The translations under genes and the position numbers were made by a program. The notes under the pieces are model-generated. The model did not search any database. It worked only from the letters and a program-made list of their open reading frames with translations, and had not been told where the DNA came from. This document shows positions 35,902 to 46,434 of a stretch of DNA of 51,427 nucleotides, one piece after another; position 1 is the first letter of the stretch; the number at the start of each line of letters is the position of its first letter. This DNA comes from Bacteroidota bacterium (lineage in GTDB: Bacteria > Bacteroidota > Ignavibacteria > Ignavibacteriales > Ignavibacteriaceae), in assembly GCA_022564295.1 (NCBI GenBank), contig JADFLR010000030.1, positions 1-51,427 of the forward strand, written 5' to 3'.

Positions 35902-36250
35902 AGAGGAAAAACTGCTAAGTCTTGAGGGCGAAACTTAGCAGTTTTGTGTGTCATTATCGGAGGGATGCTATGCTTAAACTATTTCTGCTCTCTTATTATC
36001 AATTCACATGCCACTATCAGGAATAGATAAAACCTATCCAAGAACTTGATTTTTTATAAAAATACAAATTATTCGGTAAATATTACTTGTAATCTTAACC
36101 TATTACGAGTGAGGATAGGGGTATATTGCTGTGTTGAGGTAATTTGCTGATTAAAATTCCACCCCATTTCCGGAATTTGAAAATTTGAATGTTAGTAATT
36201 TTTGTTATGTGCAATTACTGGTTGAAAAGGGAAGAAAGTTTACTAAGTAC
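35902..36250. other. gene-free region, 349 bp
   Basis: It begins with the aroB terminator hairpin. The remaining ~300 bp is AT-rich, without a supported ORF or recognised repeat, and lies between convergent genes. Confidence 0.55.
35908..35945. terminator. terminator hairpin between aroB and sensor kinase
   Basis: AAAACTGCTAAGT (35908-35920) and ACTTAGCAGTTTT (35933-35945) form a perfect 13-bp stem around a 12-base loop. A/T ends on both strands make it able to work in both directions. Confidence 0.8.
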
Positions 36251-37465
36251 TTAACAATGCTTCAACATTATCATAAATGTTGTACCTTCTCTTTGAGCGG
36301 ATGATTTTACAAATATTTTACCGTTGTGGTATTCTTCAATTATTCTTTTGGCAAGACTCAAACCCAATCCCCACCCCCTTCTTTTTGTGCTGTAGCCCGG
36401 TCTGAAAATATCTTTCCTGCGTTTTATATCAATTCCTTTTCCGCTATCCGATATTTCAATTTCAACAAATTCTTTTGCCTTACTGATATTAATTTTTATC
36501 CAGCCATTTTTGTGTTCGATGGCATCCAAAGCATTTTTTATCAGGTTTTCAATAACCCATTCAAACAATTCGGAATTCATTTGTGCACAAACTCGCTTAT
36601 CACCTTCAATGGTGAGTGAAACCGATTTAGCTGTTTGCGGAAGACGTCGTTCAAAATAATCGGTTACCTTTTTTAGTTCATCATAAATAACCGCTTGTTT
36701 CATCTGCGGTTTTGAACCAATATTTGAAAACCTGTATGTAATCTTATTAAGTTTTTCAACATCGTCGGTTATTTCTTCCGCAATGTCTAAAACTTTATCC
36801 GGTTCTTTATAACGCAGCTTTAACATTTCCAGCCAACCCATTAAACTCGAAATAGGAGTGCCGAATTGGTGCGCTGTTTCCTTTGCCATCCCAACCCAAA
36901 TATTACTCTGCTCGCTTTTTTTAATGTTGCTGAATCCAATATAACCCAGAATAATGAAAATAGCAGCAATAATAATTTGTACGTAAGGATAGTATTTTAA
37001 TTGCGTTACTAACTCCGAATCACCATAATGTATTTTTGTTAGGATAAGTGTATCGGCATAAGTAACAAAAATTGGTGGATGGATTTCATCCATTTCCCTA
37101 ATTTTTTCTGAAATGAATATGTTTAATTCCTCTTCTGAAAGTGTTGTATCGTATTCAATATTTCGAAAATCAGTTCGGTTGTAAATGTTTACGTTATCAT
37201 TGGCATCAGATAATATTAACGGGAAATCAATTGGTTTTATTATATTATCGAAAAGGAAAGTTATGTCCTCATTTGGATTTGAAGAGTTAGCTAAGTACTC
37301 AATTCCTTTCGCATAAAGTTCCACAATCTCTTTTTGTTTTCGCTGAAGCTGGGTTACAAGGTTTTGAGTATAGATTAAGGTTCCAACCGCAATTACTAAT
37401 GCTATAATTACCAGCAAAATTTTTATGTTTATCGATGCAGGACCGCCGGACATTTTCATTTTCAT
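36251..37465 (-). CDS. sensor histidine kinase
   Basis: The 404-aa protein has two membrane helices (about 14-33 and 160-178) around a ~125-residue periplasmic sensor. An H-box follows, 'VGMAKETAHQFGTPISSLMG' with H199. The HATPase domain carries N-box 'ENLIKNALDAIEH', G1 'EISDSGKGID' and G2 'GWGLGLSLAKRIIEEYH'. It has no receiver domain and no response-regulator gene beside it, so its partner is encoded elsewhere. The 'HQFGTPISSL' H-box is a variant found in FCB-group kinases (from memory). Confidence 0.88.
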   Translation of the reverse strand: MKMKMSGGPASINIKILLVIIALVIAVGTLIYTQNLVTQLQRKQKEIVELYAKGIEYLANSSNPNEDITFLFDNIIKPIDFPLILSDANDNVNIYNRTDFRNIEYDTTLSEEELNIFISEKIREMDEIHPPIFVTYADTLILTKIHYGDSELVTQLKYYPYVQIIIAAIFIILGYIGFSNIKKSEQSNIWVGMAKETAHQFGTPISSLMGWLEMLKLRYKEPDKVLDIAEEITDDVEKLNKITYRFSNIGSKPQMKQAVIYDELKKVTDYFERRLPQTAKSVSLTIEGDKRVCAQMNSELFEWVIENLIKNALDAIEHKNGWIKINISKAKEFVEIEISDSGKGIDIKRRKDIFRPGYSTKRRGWGLGLSLAKRIIEEYHNGKIFVKSSAQREGTTFMIMLKHC

Positions 37466-37573
37466 AAATCCAAAAATGTTTTGTAATCGGATATAATAAA
37501 ATCGTTCATTTAATAATAAATATTCCAGTCAATATGTTATACGATTTGCGGCAGGAAATATTTAAAAAAGTTT

Positions 37574-38925
<1,352 letters not shown>

Positions 38926-38951
38926 AATTCAATGTTCAAATATTAATCCCT

Positions 38952-39293
38952 TTACGAAGAGAATTTTTTAACAGCATCGTCTACATTATCAGAAGTTTCG
39001 AAAATTGTAATAAGTTTTGTGATTATAAGCAAACTCTCGATTTTTTCGGTAACACCTGCTAGTATTAAACGACCTTCAGCTTTTTTAACAGTTGTTAAAC
39101 CGCCAATCAACATTCCTAACCCCGAACTATTCATAAATTTTACTTTCGATACATCAATGATAACGTTTTTCTTATCCTCTTCAATAACTTTATGCAAAGT
39201 TTCGTTGAAGTTTTTTGTATCATCGCCACCCATCACATTTCCCTTTAATGATATGATGACTGCATCATATTTTTCACTAACTTTAATTTTCAT
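38952..39293 (-). CDS. STAS-domain anti-sigma factor antagonist
   Basis: The 113-aa SpoIIAA/RsbV-like protein has the phosphorylation-loop serine S57 in 'VKFMNSSGLGMLIGG'. Such proteins bind an RsbW-type kinase when unphosphorylated and release its target. The ORF is monocistronic (own terminator), divergent from the ECF sigma gene and ~5 kb from a second STAS/kinase pair with which it may exchange partners. Confidence 0.87.
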   Translation of the reverse strand: MKIKVSEKYDAVIISLKGNVMGGDDTKNFNETLHKVIEEDKKNVIIDVSKVKFMNSSGLGMLIGGLTTVKKAEGRLILAGVTEKIESLLIITKLITIFETSDNVDDAVKKFSS

Positions 39294-39434
39294 GTATAAC
39301 TCCTTTAAATTTTCGGCTCAATTTAAGTAGATGCTTCTACTTTTGCAAGTTTGCATAATTACTGATAGATTTTAAAAATCGATATACAAAATTAAAACTT
39401 TAGGGAACAAATAAACATGCTTACCGTCTAAAAA

Positions 39435-40031
39435 ATGAATTTAAATAAAGAAAATAGTGAATTGCCGCAGCCACAAATATTAAAGTTAGACGACGATTTT
39501 TCTCTTGTTAAGAGGTTCATCGATGGAGATGAATCAACTTTCCGGCTGCTTGTACAAAGGCATAAAGAAACAGTAAGAAATATAATATATCTGACTTTGG
39601 GTGATTCCGATGCGGTGGATGACATTGCTCAGGAAGTTTTTATTACTGTTTACAAAAATCTTAAAAACTTTCGTTTCGAATCACTGTTTACAACGTGGCT
39701 ATACAGAATTACGGTAAACAAATGCAAGGATTATCTGCGAAAGAAAAATGTTAGAAAAATTTTCGTACCGATAAAAGAAGCGAGCGGAGAACTTAGAAAC
39801 GATTCAATAACAGAAAAAAACGATATCTCTAAAATAGTAATGAAAGCAATATCAAAATTACCGCAAAAGTTAAAGGTTCCGCTGCTGCTAAAAGATATTG
39901 AAGGATTTAGTTACCAGGAGATTGCAGAAACTATGGAATGTGAAATTGGTACCGTTAAATCAAGAATATTCAGGGCAAGAGAAGGACTTAAAAAAATTCT
40001 TCAGCCAATTGAAGCGGAGTTGATGGAATGA
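39435..40031 (+). CDS. ECF-type RNA polymerase sigma factor
   Basis: The 198-aa protein has sigma-2 ('FRLLVQRHKETVRNIIYLTL', 'VDDIAQEVFITVYKNLKNFR', 'FTTWLYRITVNKCKDYLRKK') and sigma-4 ('LPQKLKVPLLLKDIEGFSYQ', 'EIAETMECEIGTVKSRIFRAR'). It is RpoE/SigW-like. The stop codon overlaps the start of the anti-sigma gene by 4 bases, the usual layout of such a pair. Its own promoter is probably in the 141-bp gap to the STAS gene. Confidence 0.92.
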   Translation: MNLNKENSELPQPQILKLDDDFSLVKRFIDGDESTFRLLVQRHKETVRNIIYLTLGDSDAVDDIAQEVFITVYKNLKNFRFESLFTTWLYRITVNKCKDYLRKKNVRKIFVPIKEASGELRNDSITEKNDISKIVMKAISKLPQKLKVPLLLKDIEGFSYQEIAETMECEIGTVKSRIFRAREGLKKILQPIEAELME

Positions 40032-41581
40032 GCCGCAATTCAAAAGACTTTGAATTACTTTCCGCTTACCTTGACAATGAACTTTCTCATGGGGAAAGAG
40101 TGCAATTGGAGGAAAGCATCAAATCTTCTCTCCAACTTCAAAAGAAACTTGAAGACCTGAAAAAGATTAAACAACTTATATCATCATCGTATAAAAAAAT
40201 TCCTGAATCACCTTATTTTGAAACAAGACTTTTTGCTTCATTAGACTCAAAAAAACCATGGCATAAAAAAGTTTTAAAATGGTCGCCTGCAGTCGGGCTT
40301 GCATTTGCTACAGTTATTATTATGGTTGTATTAAGGACTAATCCGGATATATTTAATAATTTAATCGAGGAGCAAAAATCTAATATAGCCGGATTTTACA
40401 AAGAGAATTTACAACCACTTCTGCTTACCGCCGATTTAAACAATGAAGATATTTTCAATTTTGCTATGTACAAGCAACTACCTCTCGATAAAGATGATAG
40501 AAAAATTCTTCATATCGATTACGATAAAACAGGAAAAGAATTTTTTGAAATTAAAAGTGTCAAACCTATACAAAACGGGAATAATCTTGAAAAGTTTATT
40601 GTTGCATTAAACCTTGATGAAAAGGGGAAAAAACAAATTGATTCTATAATGAATCGGTACGCCGAAGAACTTGAAGCACAAATTCTTATAAACAAAAATA
40701 ATACTGTTGCTATTAATTCTAACCTATGGAATTATCAACGAGCGATTCAAACGGACTTACTGGCTTTTGCAGAAAAATCTAACTGGCAGGAATTTCAGAA
40801 GTTTGTTCCTAACACAGTTTCTTATACTAATAGCCGTGATATTGTTTTAGCAGTGAAGGAAATTAGAAACACACATAACAACAACTATATTTTTCTTACT
40901 CCAGATTCAATTTTTTCAGAATCGATTGAGTTTGATCTCCAAGAATACAAACTTCAGTTATCAGAACTTGAAAATGAATTGAACGAACAGAATCGTAATC
41001 AACGTAAAATTCAATTCCAATTCTCATATGAATCATCGTTGCAAAAATTTGAGGATAAATTGCATAGCAATTTTAAAATTATTTTCGATTCCAATCTTTG
41101 CAGAGTTGAAATATTAGAGTTTGATTTTCCCGATGTGCATTTCCCTGATTTTGATAGTCTCTTTATTGCTTATGATAGTGTTGCTAGTAATTTTAAATTT
41201 CATTCGCAATACATTCCAAGGATTGAATACTTTGATAATAAAATACAATTCCATTTTGATGGGGATTCGTTAAGAACTTATGAGTTTGAGTATTATAAAT
41301 TTGATTTGGATTCTTCGATGGAATTTCAAAGTGAATTGCTTGACTCCCTTAAAAGCAACAGTTGGAATAATTTTTACAACTTTAACGATTCTTTGGTTTT
41401 CAAGGGCATACCGAAATTAGACAGCTACTTTAAATATTATGATGGCGATGTTGAAATAAAATTGGAAATGGAGCATTTAGGAAAAGAGCTTAAAAAATTC
41501 AGAGAAGAAATGAAACAATGGAAAGAAGAATTCAAACGTGAATTCCAATCTCGGGATAAGGATAATAACGGTATAAAATAA
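40028..41581 (+). CDS. membrane anti-sigma factor with large extracytoplasmic domain
   Basis: The 517-aa protein begins with a cytosolic anti-sigma-like helix bundle ('FELLSAYLDNELSHGERVQLEESI') that lacks the zinc-binding His/Cys of ZAS domains. One membrane helix lies at about 86-103. The remaining ~410 residues are highly charged and rich in Asn, Asp, Phe and Glu with predicted helices, and end in a coiled-coil-like 'LGKELKKFREEMKQWKEEFK'. I do not recognise this outer domain; it may sense an envelope signal. It is coupled to the ECF gene by a 4-base overlap. Confidence 0.75.
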   Translation: MSRNSKDFELLSAYLDNELSHGERVQLEESIKSSLQLQKKLEDLKKIKQLISSSYKKIPESPYFETRLFASLDSKKPWHKKVLKWSPAVGLAFATVIIMVVLRTNPDIFNNLIEEQKSNIAGFYKENLQPLLLTADLNNEDIFNFAMYKQLPLDKDDRKILHIDYDKTGKEFFEIKSVKPIQNGNNLEKFIVALNLDEKGKKQIDSIMNRYAEELEAQILINKNNTVAINSNLWNYQRAIQTDLLAFAEKSNWQEFQKFVPNTVSYTNSRDIVLAVKEIRNTHNNNYIFLTPDSIFSESIEFDLQEYKLQLSELENELNEQNRNQRKIQFQFSYESSLQKFEDKLHSNFKIIFDSNLCRVEILEFDFPDVHFPDFDSLFIAYDSVASNFKFHSQYIPRIEYFDNKIQFHFDGDSLRTYEFEYYKFDLDSSMEFQSELLDSLKSNSWNNFYNFNDSLVFKGIPKLDSYFKYYDGDVEIKLEMEHLGKELKKFREEMKQWKEEFKREFQSRDKDNNGIK

Positions 41582-41842
41582 TTTTTTTTGGTTATAATTA
41601 AATCAAAGTACATGTTTTCCCAAAGCACTATTTATCATTCCCATTTCCCTAGGAATAACATTGTCATTACTCCTACCTATTAAGTAAAGTCCATTCTCTT
41701 TCCATCAATTCAACCATCCTGCAATATCCCCGTTCAAATATCTTTTCTTTACATAGGATTAAAAAAAGTGTATTTTCACATATTGCATGGTAGACTCAGT
41801 GTTTTTAAGGTGAAATATTTTAGAATAAATTTTTATGGGTAA

Positions 41843-43978
41843 TTGAACTCGAACAGAAATAATATTATCGACAGTTTTCAATTCAGGTTGTTCTTAATTT
41901 CTGTAGGTGTGTTGCTGGTTTTTAAGTTGTTTGTTTCAAGTTCCGACCAGCTTGTTTATGGGATCATAAGTGATATTCTGCTACTGTTTACAATCACTTT
42001 CCTTTTTATTTCACTGGTTGGATTTTTCGAAGAGAGGAAAATAAACCCTTTATCACTTATAATGAACATAGGAATAATTAGTGCTTTTATTTTCTTCTTA
42101 ATTTTTTTTTACAGCTCTATAATTTCTCTGTTCTTTGAAAATGTGAATGATGATCCAAGTAATCCAGGATTTCTCTCAACAATATTTACGTTTGTTTATT
42201 TTCTTCTCATAATCGGTTTTACAACGTATGTTCTTGTTGCACTGAGGCATCTGTTCTTTTTAGGTCAAAGTACTAATAAGCATATTTATTTTAATACAAT
42301 GATTGTTTTCTTTCTGCTTGCTTCACTATCCATACGATTTACTACATCAGATGAACTTTCATTTATAAGCACTACGTTCTTTATAGTTTCTACACTATTG
42401 ATGTTAATTAATTCTTTAAGAATATCGTGGATAGCATTTTTAACAAAGAAAGAAAAAATCACTTTACTTTTTATGTCTGTTGTAATTACTGTTCTGTTCA
42501 TTGTTAATGCAAGTAATACCGGAAATGATAACTCGATCAATTTGATTTTTCTTTCTTTTTCTAAATCATTTAACGTTTTTGTTTCGTTAATTTTGATTTA
42601 CAGCGCGATTTATTTCAGCATGCTTTTCTTTACAACGTTGTTTCATATTCCAACGGCAGAGGTATTCGATAGGAAAGCTCAGGAAGTTTCATCGCTGCAA
42701 TACTTTAGCAAACTTATTACGCAGGTTTTGGATTTTGATGAGCTTACAGAAACAGTAACTGATATTACAATAAAAGTAAGCAACGCAGATGCATCATGGA
42801 TAATCTGGAAAGAGCATAATGATTTTGTACCTATTGCAAACAATAATATCGGCTTTGTTGATTCTGAATTGATAAACAAATTTATTCTGCGAAAGGTTAG
42901 CTGGGATGGTTTAAGTGAGACAACATTTTTGAAACTTACGGAGTTTGATGAGTTGGTAAAGGTAAGCAAGCTTTATAAAGCCCTTGCTGTCTCACCTTTA
43001 AAAGCGCACGGAAAAGTAAAGGGTTTGCTTGTTGCTGTTCGTAAAGATGAAACAAGATTTAACGAAGAAGATAGAAATGCGATAGCCACTTTTTCTGATT
43101 ATGCTTCGGTTGCAATTGAAAACTCAGGGTTGCTTGAAGAATCGATTGAGAAAGAAAGACTTGAAAAAGAACTTGATGTTGCACGAGAAATTCAGAAAAA
43201 AATATTACCTGAAAAAAATCCTGTTTACGATGGATTAGAAATATCATCTGTCTTCATACCTGCTTTTGAAGTTGGTGGTGATTTTTATGACTTTTTCGAA
43301 ATTTCTAAAACCAAACTTGGTTTTGTAATTGCAGATGTTTCAGGCAAAGGTATTTCAGCAGCTTTTATTATGGCAGAGGTGAAAGGAATTTTTGAATCTC
43401 TTTCAAAAATAATTGAGAGTCCGAAAGAAATACTTATGAAAGCAAATGAGATTTTAAATCGCACATTAGATAATAAAACTTTTGTAAGTGCAGTTTATGG
43501 CTTGATAGATATTGAAAGAGGTCAGATGAAAATTTCGCGCGCGGGTCATTGCCCCGTAATTCTTTTACGAAATGATATTGCACAAAGTGTGAAGCCATCC
43601 GGTATAGGATTAGGTATTAGTGAAGTTGATCATTTCAAAGAACATCTTGATGAAGTAATAATTGAACTTGAAGAAAATGATACTATTGTGCTTTATACGG
43701 ATGGAATAACGGAAGCAAAAAATGAAAATCTTGATGACTTTGGCGAAAAATATTTTACTGAGATTCTGCTTGAGAACAGAAATAATATAGTTGATGAAAT
43801 TTCAAAGAAAGTAATACAGGCAGTTACAATGTTTTCTTATAATCATTCGCAGTATGACGATATTACTTTAGTAATTTTAAAATGGAAACCCCTCCAATCC
43901 GAAGAAGGAAGACGGGACAGGCAAAAAATTAAAACAGACGGAGATAAAAAATGGCAGAATTCAGCACATCAATTATAA
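41843..43978 (+). CDS. membrane-GAF-SpoIIE PP2C phosphatase
   Basis: The 711-aa protein has about eight N-terminal membrane helices (to ~270), a GAF domain (~285-430), a linker helix 'LEKELDVAREIQKKILPE', and a SpoIIE/RsbU-type PP2C domain with 'VGGDFYDFFE', 'ADVSGKGISAAFIMAEVKG', 'YTDGITEAKN' and 'YDDITLVIL'. Such phosphatases dephosphorylate STAS antagonists. The start is TTG at 41843; the nearby ATG at 41834 runs into a stop. The 3' end overlaps the STAS gene by 28 bp. Confidence 0.88.
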   Translation: MNSNRNNIIDSFQFRLFLISVGVLLVFKLFVSSSDQLVYGIISDILLLFTITFLFISLVGFFEERKINPLSLIMNIGIISAFIFFLIFFYSSIISLFFENVNDDPSNPGFLSTIFTFVYFLLIIGFTTYVLVALRHLFFLGQSTNKHIYFNTMIVFFLLASLSIRFTTSDELSFISTTFFIVSTLLMLINSLRISWIAFLTKKEKITLLFMSVVITVLFIVNASNTGNDNSINLIFLSFSKSFNVFVSLILIYSAIYFSMLFFTTLFHIPTAEVFDRKAQEVSSLQYFSKLITQVLDFDELTETVTDITIKVSNADASWIIWKEHNDFVPIANNNIGFVDSELINKFILRKVSWDGLSETTFLKLTEFDELVKVSKLYKALAVSPLKAHGKVKGLLVAVRKDETRFNEEDRNAIATFSDYASVAIENSGLLEESIEKERLEKELDVAREIQKKILPEKNPVYDGLEISSVFIPAFEVGGDFYDFFEISKTKLGFVIADVSGKGISAAFIMAEVKGIFESLSKIIESPKEILMKANEILNRTLDNKTFVSAVYGLIDIERGQMKISRAGHCPVILLRNDIAQSVKPSGIGLGISEVDHFKEHLDEVIIELEENDTIVLYTDGITEAKNENLDDFGEKYFTEILLENRNNIVDEISKKVIQAVTMFSYNHSQYDDITLVILKWKPLQSEEGRRDRQKIKTDGDKKWQNSAHQL

Positions 43979-44319
43979 ATAAAGGTGATGTAAGCGTTAT
44001 AAATTTATCCGGGTATCTAGATGCTCACACTGCCCCAACGCTCGAGGATAATTTCACCGATTTAATTGATCAGAATAAATTTAAAATTGTTGTTAACTTC
44101 AATGATCTTGCTTACATAAGTAGTGCGGGCTTGGGAGTGTTCATGGCTTATATTGAAAAGATAAGAAACAATAACGGCGATATTAAGCTGACCAATATGA
44201 ATGATAAGGTTTTTAACATTTTTGATTTACTCGGCTTCCCTTTGCTTTATGAAATATTTAAAACTGACGAAGAAGCTGTAACTAAATTTAATGAGAGTAG
44301 TGGAGTTGGCAGTAAATAA
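43951..44319 (+). CDS. STAS-domain anti-sigma factor antagonist (RsbV-like)
   Basis: The 122-aa protein has the phosphorylatable loop 'LAYISSAGLGVFMAYIEK' (likely S58). It overlaps the upstream phosphatase gene by 28 bp and the downstream kinase gene by 29 bp, so phosphatase, antagonist and kinase are made together, as expected of a partner-switching unit. Confidence 0.9.
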   Translation: MAEFSTSIINKGDVSVINLSGYLDAHTAPTLEDNFTDLIDQNKFKIVVNFNDLAYISSAGLGVFMAYIEKIRNNNGDIKLTNMNDKVFNIFDLLGFPLLYEIFKTDEEAVTKFNESSGVGSK

Positions 44320-44743
44320 AAAAAATATTAGTGAACTGATTGTTAAAAGCCGAACTGAAAATCTCTCTTTAATAAGAGATTTTGTCAGTAATAAAGCTTC
44401 TGCGGCAGGTTTAAGCAAAGAAGATATTGAGAATATTATGCTTTCGGTTGATGAAGCTTGTACCAACATTATTAAGCATGCTTATAATTCTTATCCCGAT
44501 GGCGAAATAGTAATAAATCTTGAATTTAATTCCGAAAAAATTTCGATAAGCATAATAGATCACGGCAGTACATTCAATCCGGATACTGTTCCGGATCCCG
44601 ATCTTCAAAAATATTACAAAAACGGAAGAGTGGGCGGCTTGGGTATGTATTTAATGAAAACACTTATGGACGATGTTAAATATATTTCTGTTCCGGGTGA
44701 ATACAATAAGGTACTATTATCAAAAAAAATTAATGTTGCCTAA
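44291..44743 (+). CDS. RsbW/SpoIIAB-like anti-sigma serine kinase
   Basis: The 150-aa GHKL ATPase shows N-box 'SVDEACTNIIKHAYNSYPDG', G1 'SIIDHGSTFNPD' and G2 'VGGLGMYLMKTLMDDVKY'. It would phosphorylate the STAS antagonist and bind a target when the antagonist is phosphorylated. No SigB/SigF-type sigma gene is next to it, so the target is open. The ATG lies inside the STAS gene. Confidence 0.9.
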   Translation: MRVVELAVNKKNISELIVKSRTENLSLIRDFVSNKASAAGLSKEDIENIMLSVDEACTNIIKHAYNSYPDGEIVINLEFNSEKISISIIDHGSTFNPDTVPDPDLQKYYKNGRVGGLGMYLMKTLMDDVKYISVPGEYNKVLLSKKINVA

Positions 44744-44748
44744 AATTG

Positions 44749-46428
44749 ATGACTGATATGACTAACTTGAAATTAAAACGCAACCTTACTTCGCTTGTAG
44801 AGTTTAGCAGGGTTATAAACTCAAGCATCGATTTGCAGTTTATTCTTAATAATGTTTTGCTAAGTTGTTTGGGAAAGTTTTTATCAACAAAAGGATTAAT
44901 CGCTTTAAATGAAAATGGTAAAATAGTAATTAAAATTTCTAAAGGATTGAGTGATGGAATTGTTGAGAATTTTCCTGCCTTGCGTGCAAATGAAGATTGT
45001 CTTTCAGATGATCGATTAAATAAATTTATGAAATCAGCAAAGTTAATAGCTGCTGAAGAAATAATCTCATCCGATTTTTGTATCGGTTTGGTTTGCCTCG
45101 GCGAAAAACTAGACAAAACCGATTACACAAAAGACGATCTTGAATTTTTAAAAACAATATTAAACATATCGGCAACTGCAATTCAAAACTCAATAAAGAT
45201 AAATGAACTGCAGGGTGTTAACAGGGAACTTGATTCAAAAATAAACCGGCTTAGTTCGCTGTTCGAACTGAGTAAAGAATTCGGTTTTTTTTCCGAATCG
45301 ACAAAAGTAGCAAAGCTGTTGGTCTTCTCAATCATTGGGCAGTTCCTTGTTTCAAAATATGCTGTAATATCGTTTGATGGAGAAGATATTAAAATACTTG
45401 AATCAAAATATGATGATGAAGATTTGAATAATGGTTTAAAGATATGCGATTGCGGAATGATAACAAGTTCGATAAATAAAACCGATGTATTAAAATCTTA
45501 TCCGGTTCTTTATGAGATGGGTGTTAATCTTATTGTTCCAATGGAAGTGCAAGGCAGGACTAAAGGTTTAATATTGTTGGGCGAAAGAATAACCAAACAA
45601 CCTTATTCGGAAGCTGATATAGAATTCATATATTCTGTTGGAAGTCTTGCAATTATTTCTATTGAGAACAAAAGATTGTTCATTGAAGAATTAGAAAAGC
45701 AAAAGATGGAAGAAGACCTGGAACTGGCAAGAGAAATACAGCAAAATTTATTACCCCAAACTTTACCCCGGTTTAGTAATTTTGATATTGCTGCAGTTAA
45801 TATGTCTTCAAAACAGGTTGGCGGCGATTATTATGATGTAATACCATTTGATGAAAATAATTTTTATATAGCAATCGCAGATGTTTCCGGTAAAGGAACT
45901 CCGGCTTCTTTGCTGATGGCAAACATACAGGCATTCTTACAGGTTATTTGCAGGCATGGATTGGAGATTGAAAAATCAACAGGATTAATTAACGATTTGA
46001 TTTCTGCAAATACAAGCGACGGAAGGTTCATTACGTTTTTCTGGGCTCTTATTAATAACGAAGAAAAAAAGATGACTTATGTTAATGCCGGTCATAATCA
46101 TCCTTTGTTCATTAGAGATGGTGAAATAAGAAAACTTCATAAAGGCGGAATGATACTTGGTGTGATGGAAACAACAATTCCTTATGATTCGGAAACGATT
46201 AACTTGCAAAAGAATGATGTGATTGTATTATTTACAGATGGAATATCCGAAGCAATGAACAAGGAATCGGAAGAATTTTCTGATGAAAGATTGGAAGAAA
46301 GTAGTGTTAAGCTATCATCACTTTCAGCAAAAGAAATTTTAGATGGAATAAAGAATGAAGTTACTGATTTTACAAAAGGTGCATCACAATCGGATGATAT
46401 TACCATGGTTGTCATAAAAGTAAAGTAA
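44749..46428 (+). CDS. tandem-GAF SpoIIE PP2C phosphatase
   Basis: The 559-aa soluble protein has two GAF-like domains (about 10-155 and 165-310). The helix 'EEDLELAREIQQNLLPQTLP' follows, then a PP2C domain with 'VGGDYYDVIPFDE', 'ADVSGKGTPASLLMA', 'FTDGISEAMNKE' and 'SDDITMVVI'. No membrane segment is present, so it should sense a cytosolic signal. I use ATG 44749 rather than the TTG one codon earlier. It starts 5 bp after the kinase gene and ends 6 bp before the next phosphatase. Confidence 0.9.
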   Translation: MTDMTNLKLKRNLTSLVEFSRVINSSIDLQFILNNVLLSCLGKFLSTKGLIALNENGKIVIKISKGLSDGIVENFPALRANEDCLSDDRLNKFMKSAKLIAAEEIISSDFCIGLVCLGEKLDKTDYTKDDLEFLKTILNISATAIQNSIKINELQGVNRELDSKINRLSSLFELSKEFGFFSESTKVAKLLVFSIIGQFLVSKYAVISFDGEDIKILESKYDDEDLNNGLKICDCGMITSSINKTDVLKSYPVLYEMGVNLIVPMEVQGRTKGLILLGERITKQPYSEADIEFIYSVGSLAIISIENKRLFIEELEKQKMEEDLELAREIQQNLLPQTLPRFSNFDIAAVNMSSKQVGGDYYDVIPFDENNFYIAIADVSGKGTPASLLMANIQAFLQVICRHGLEIEKSTGLINDLISANTSDGRFITFFWALINNEEKKMTYVNAGHNHPLFIRDGEIRKLHKGGMILGVMETTIPYDSETINLQKNDVIVLFTDGISEAMNKESEEFSDERLEESSVKLSSLSAKEILDGIKNEVTDFTKGASQSDDITMVVIKVK

Positions 46429-46434
46429 ATTGAA

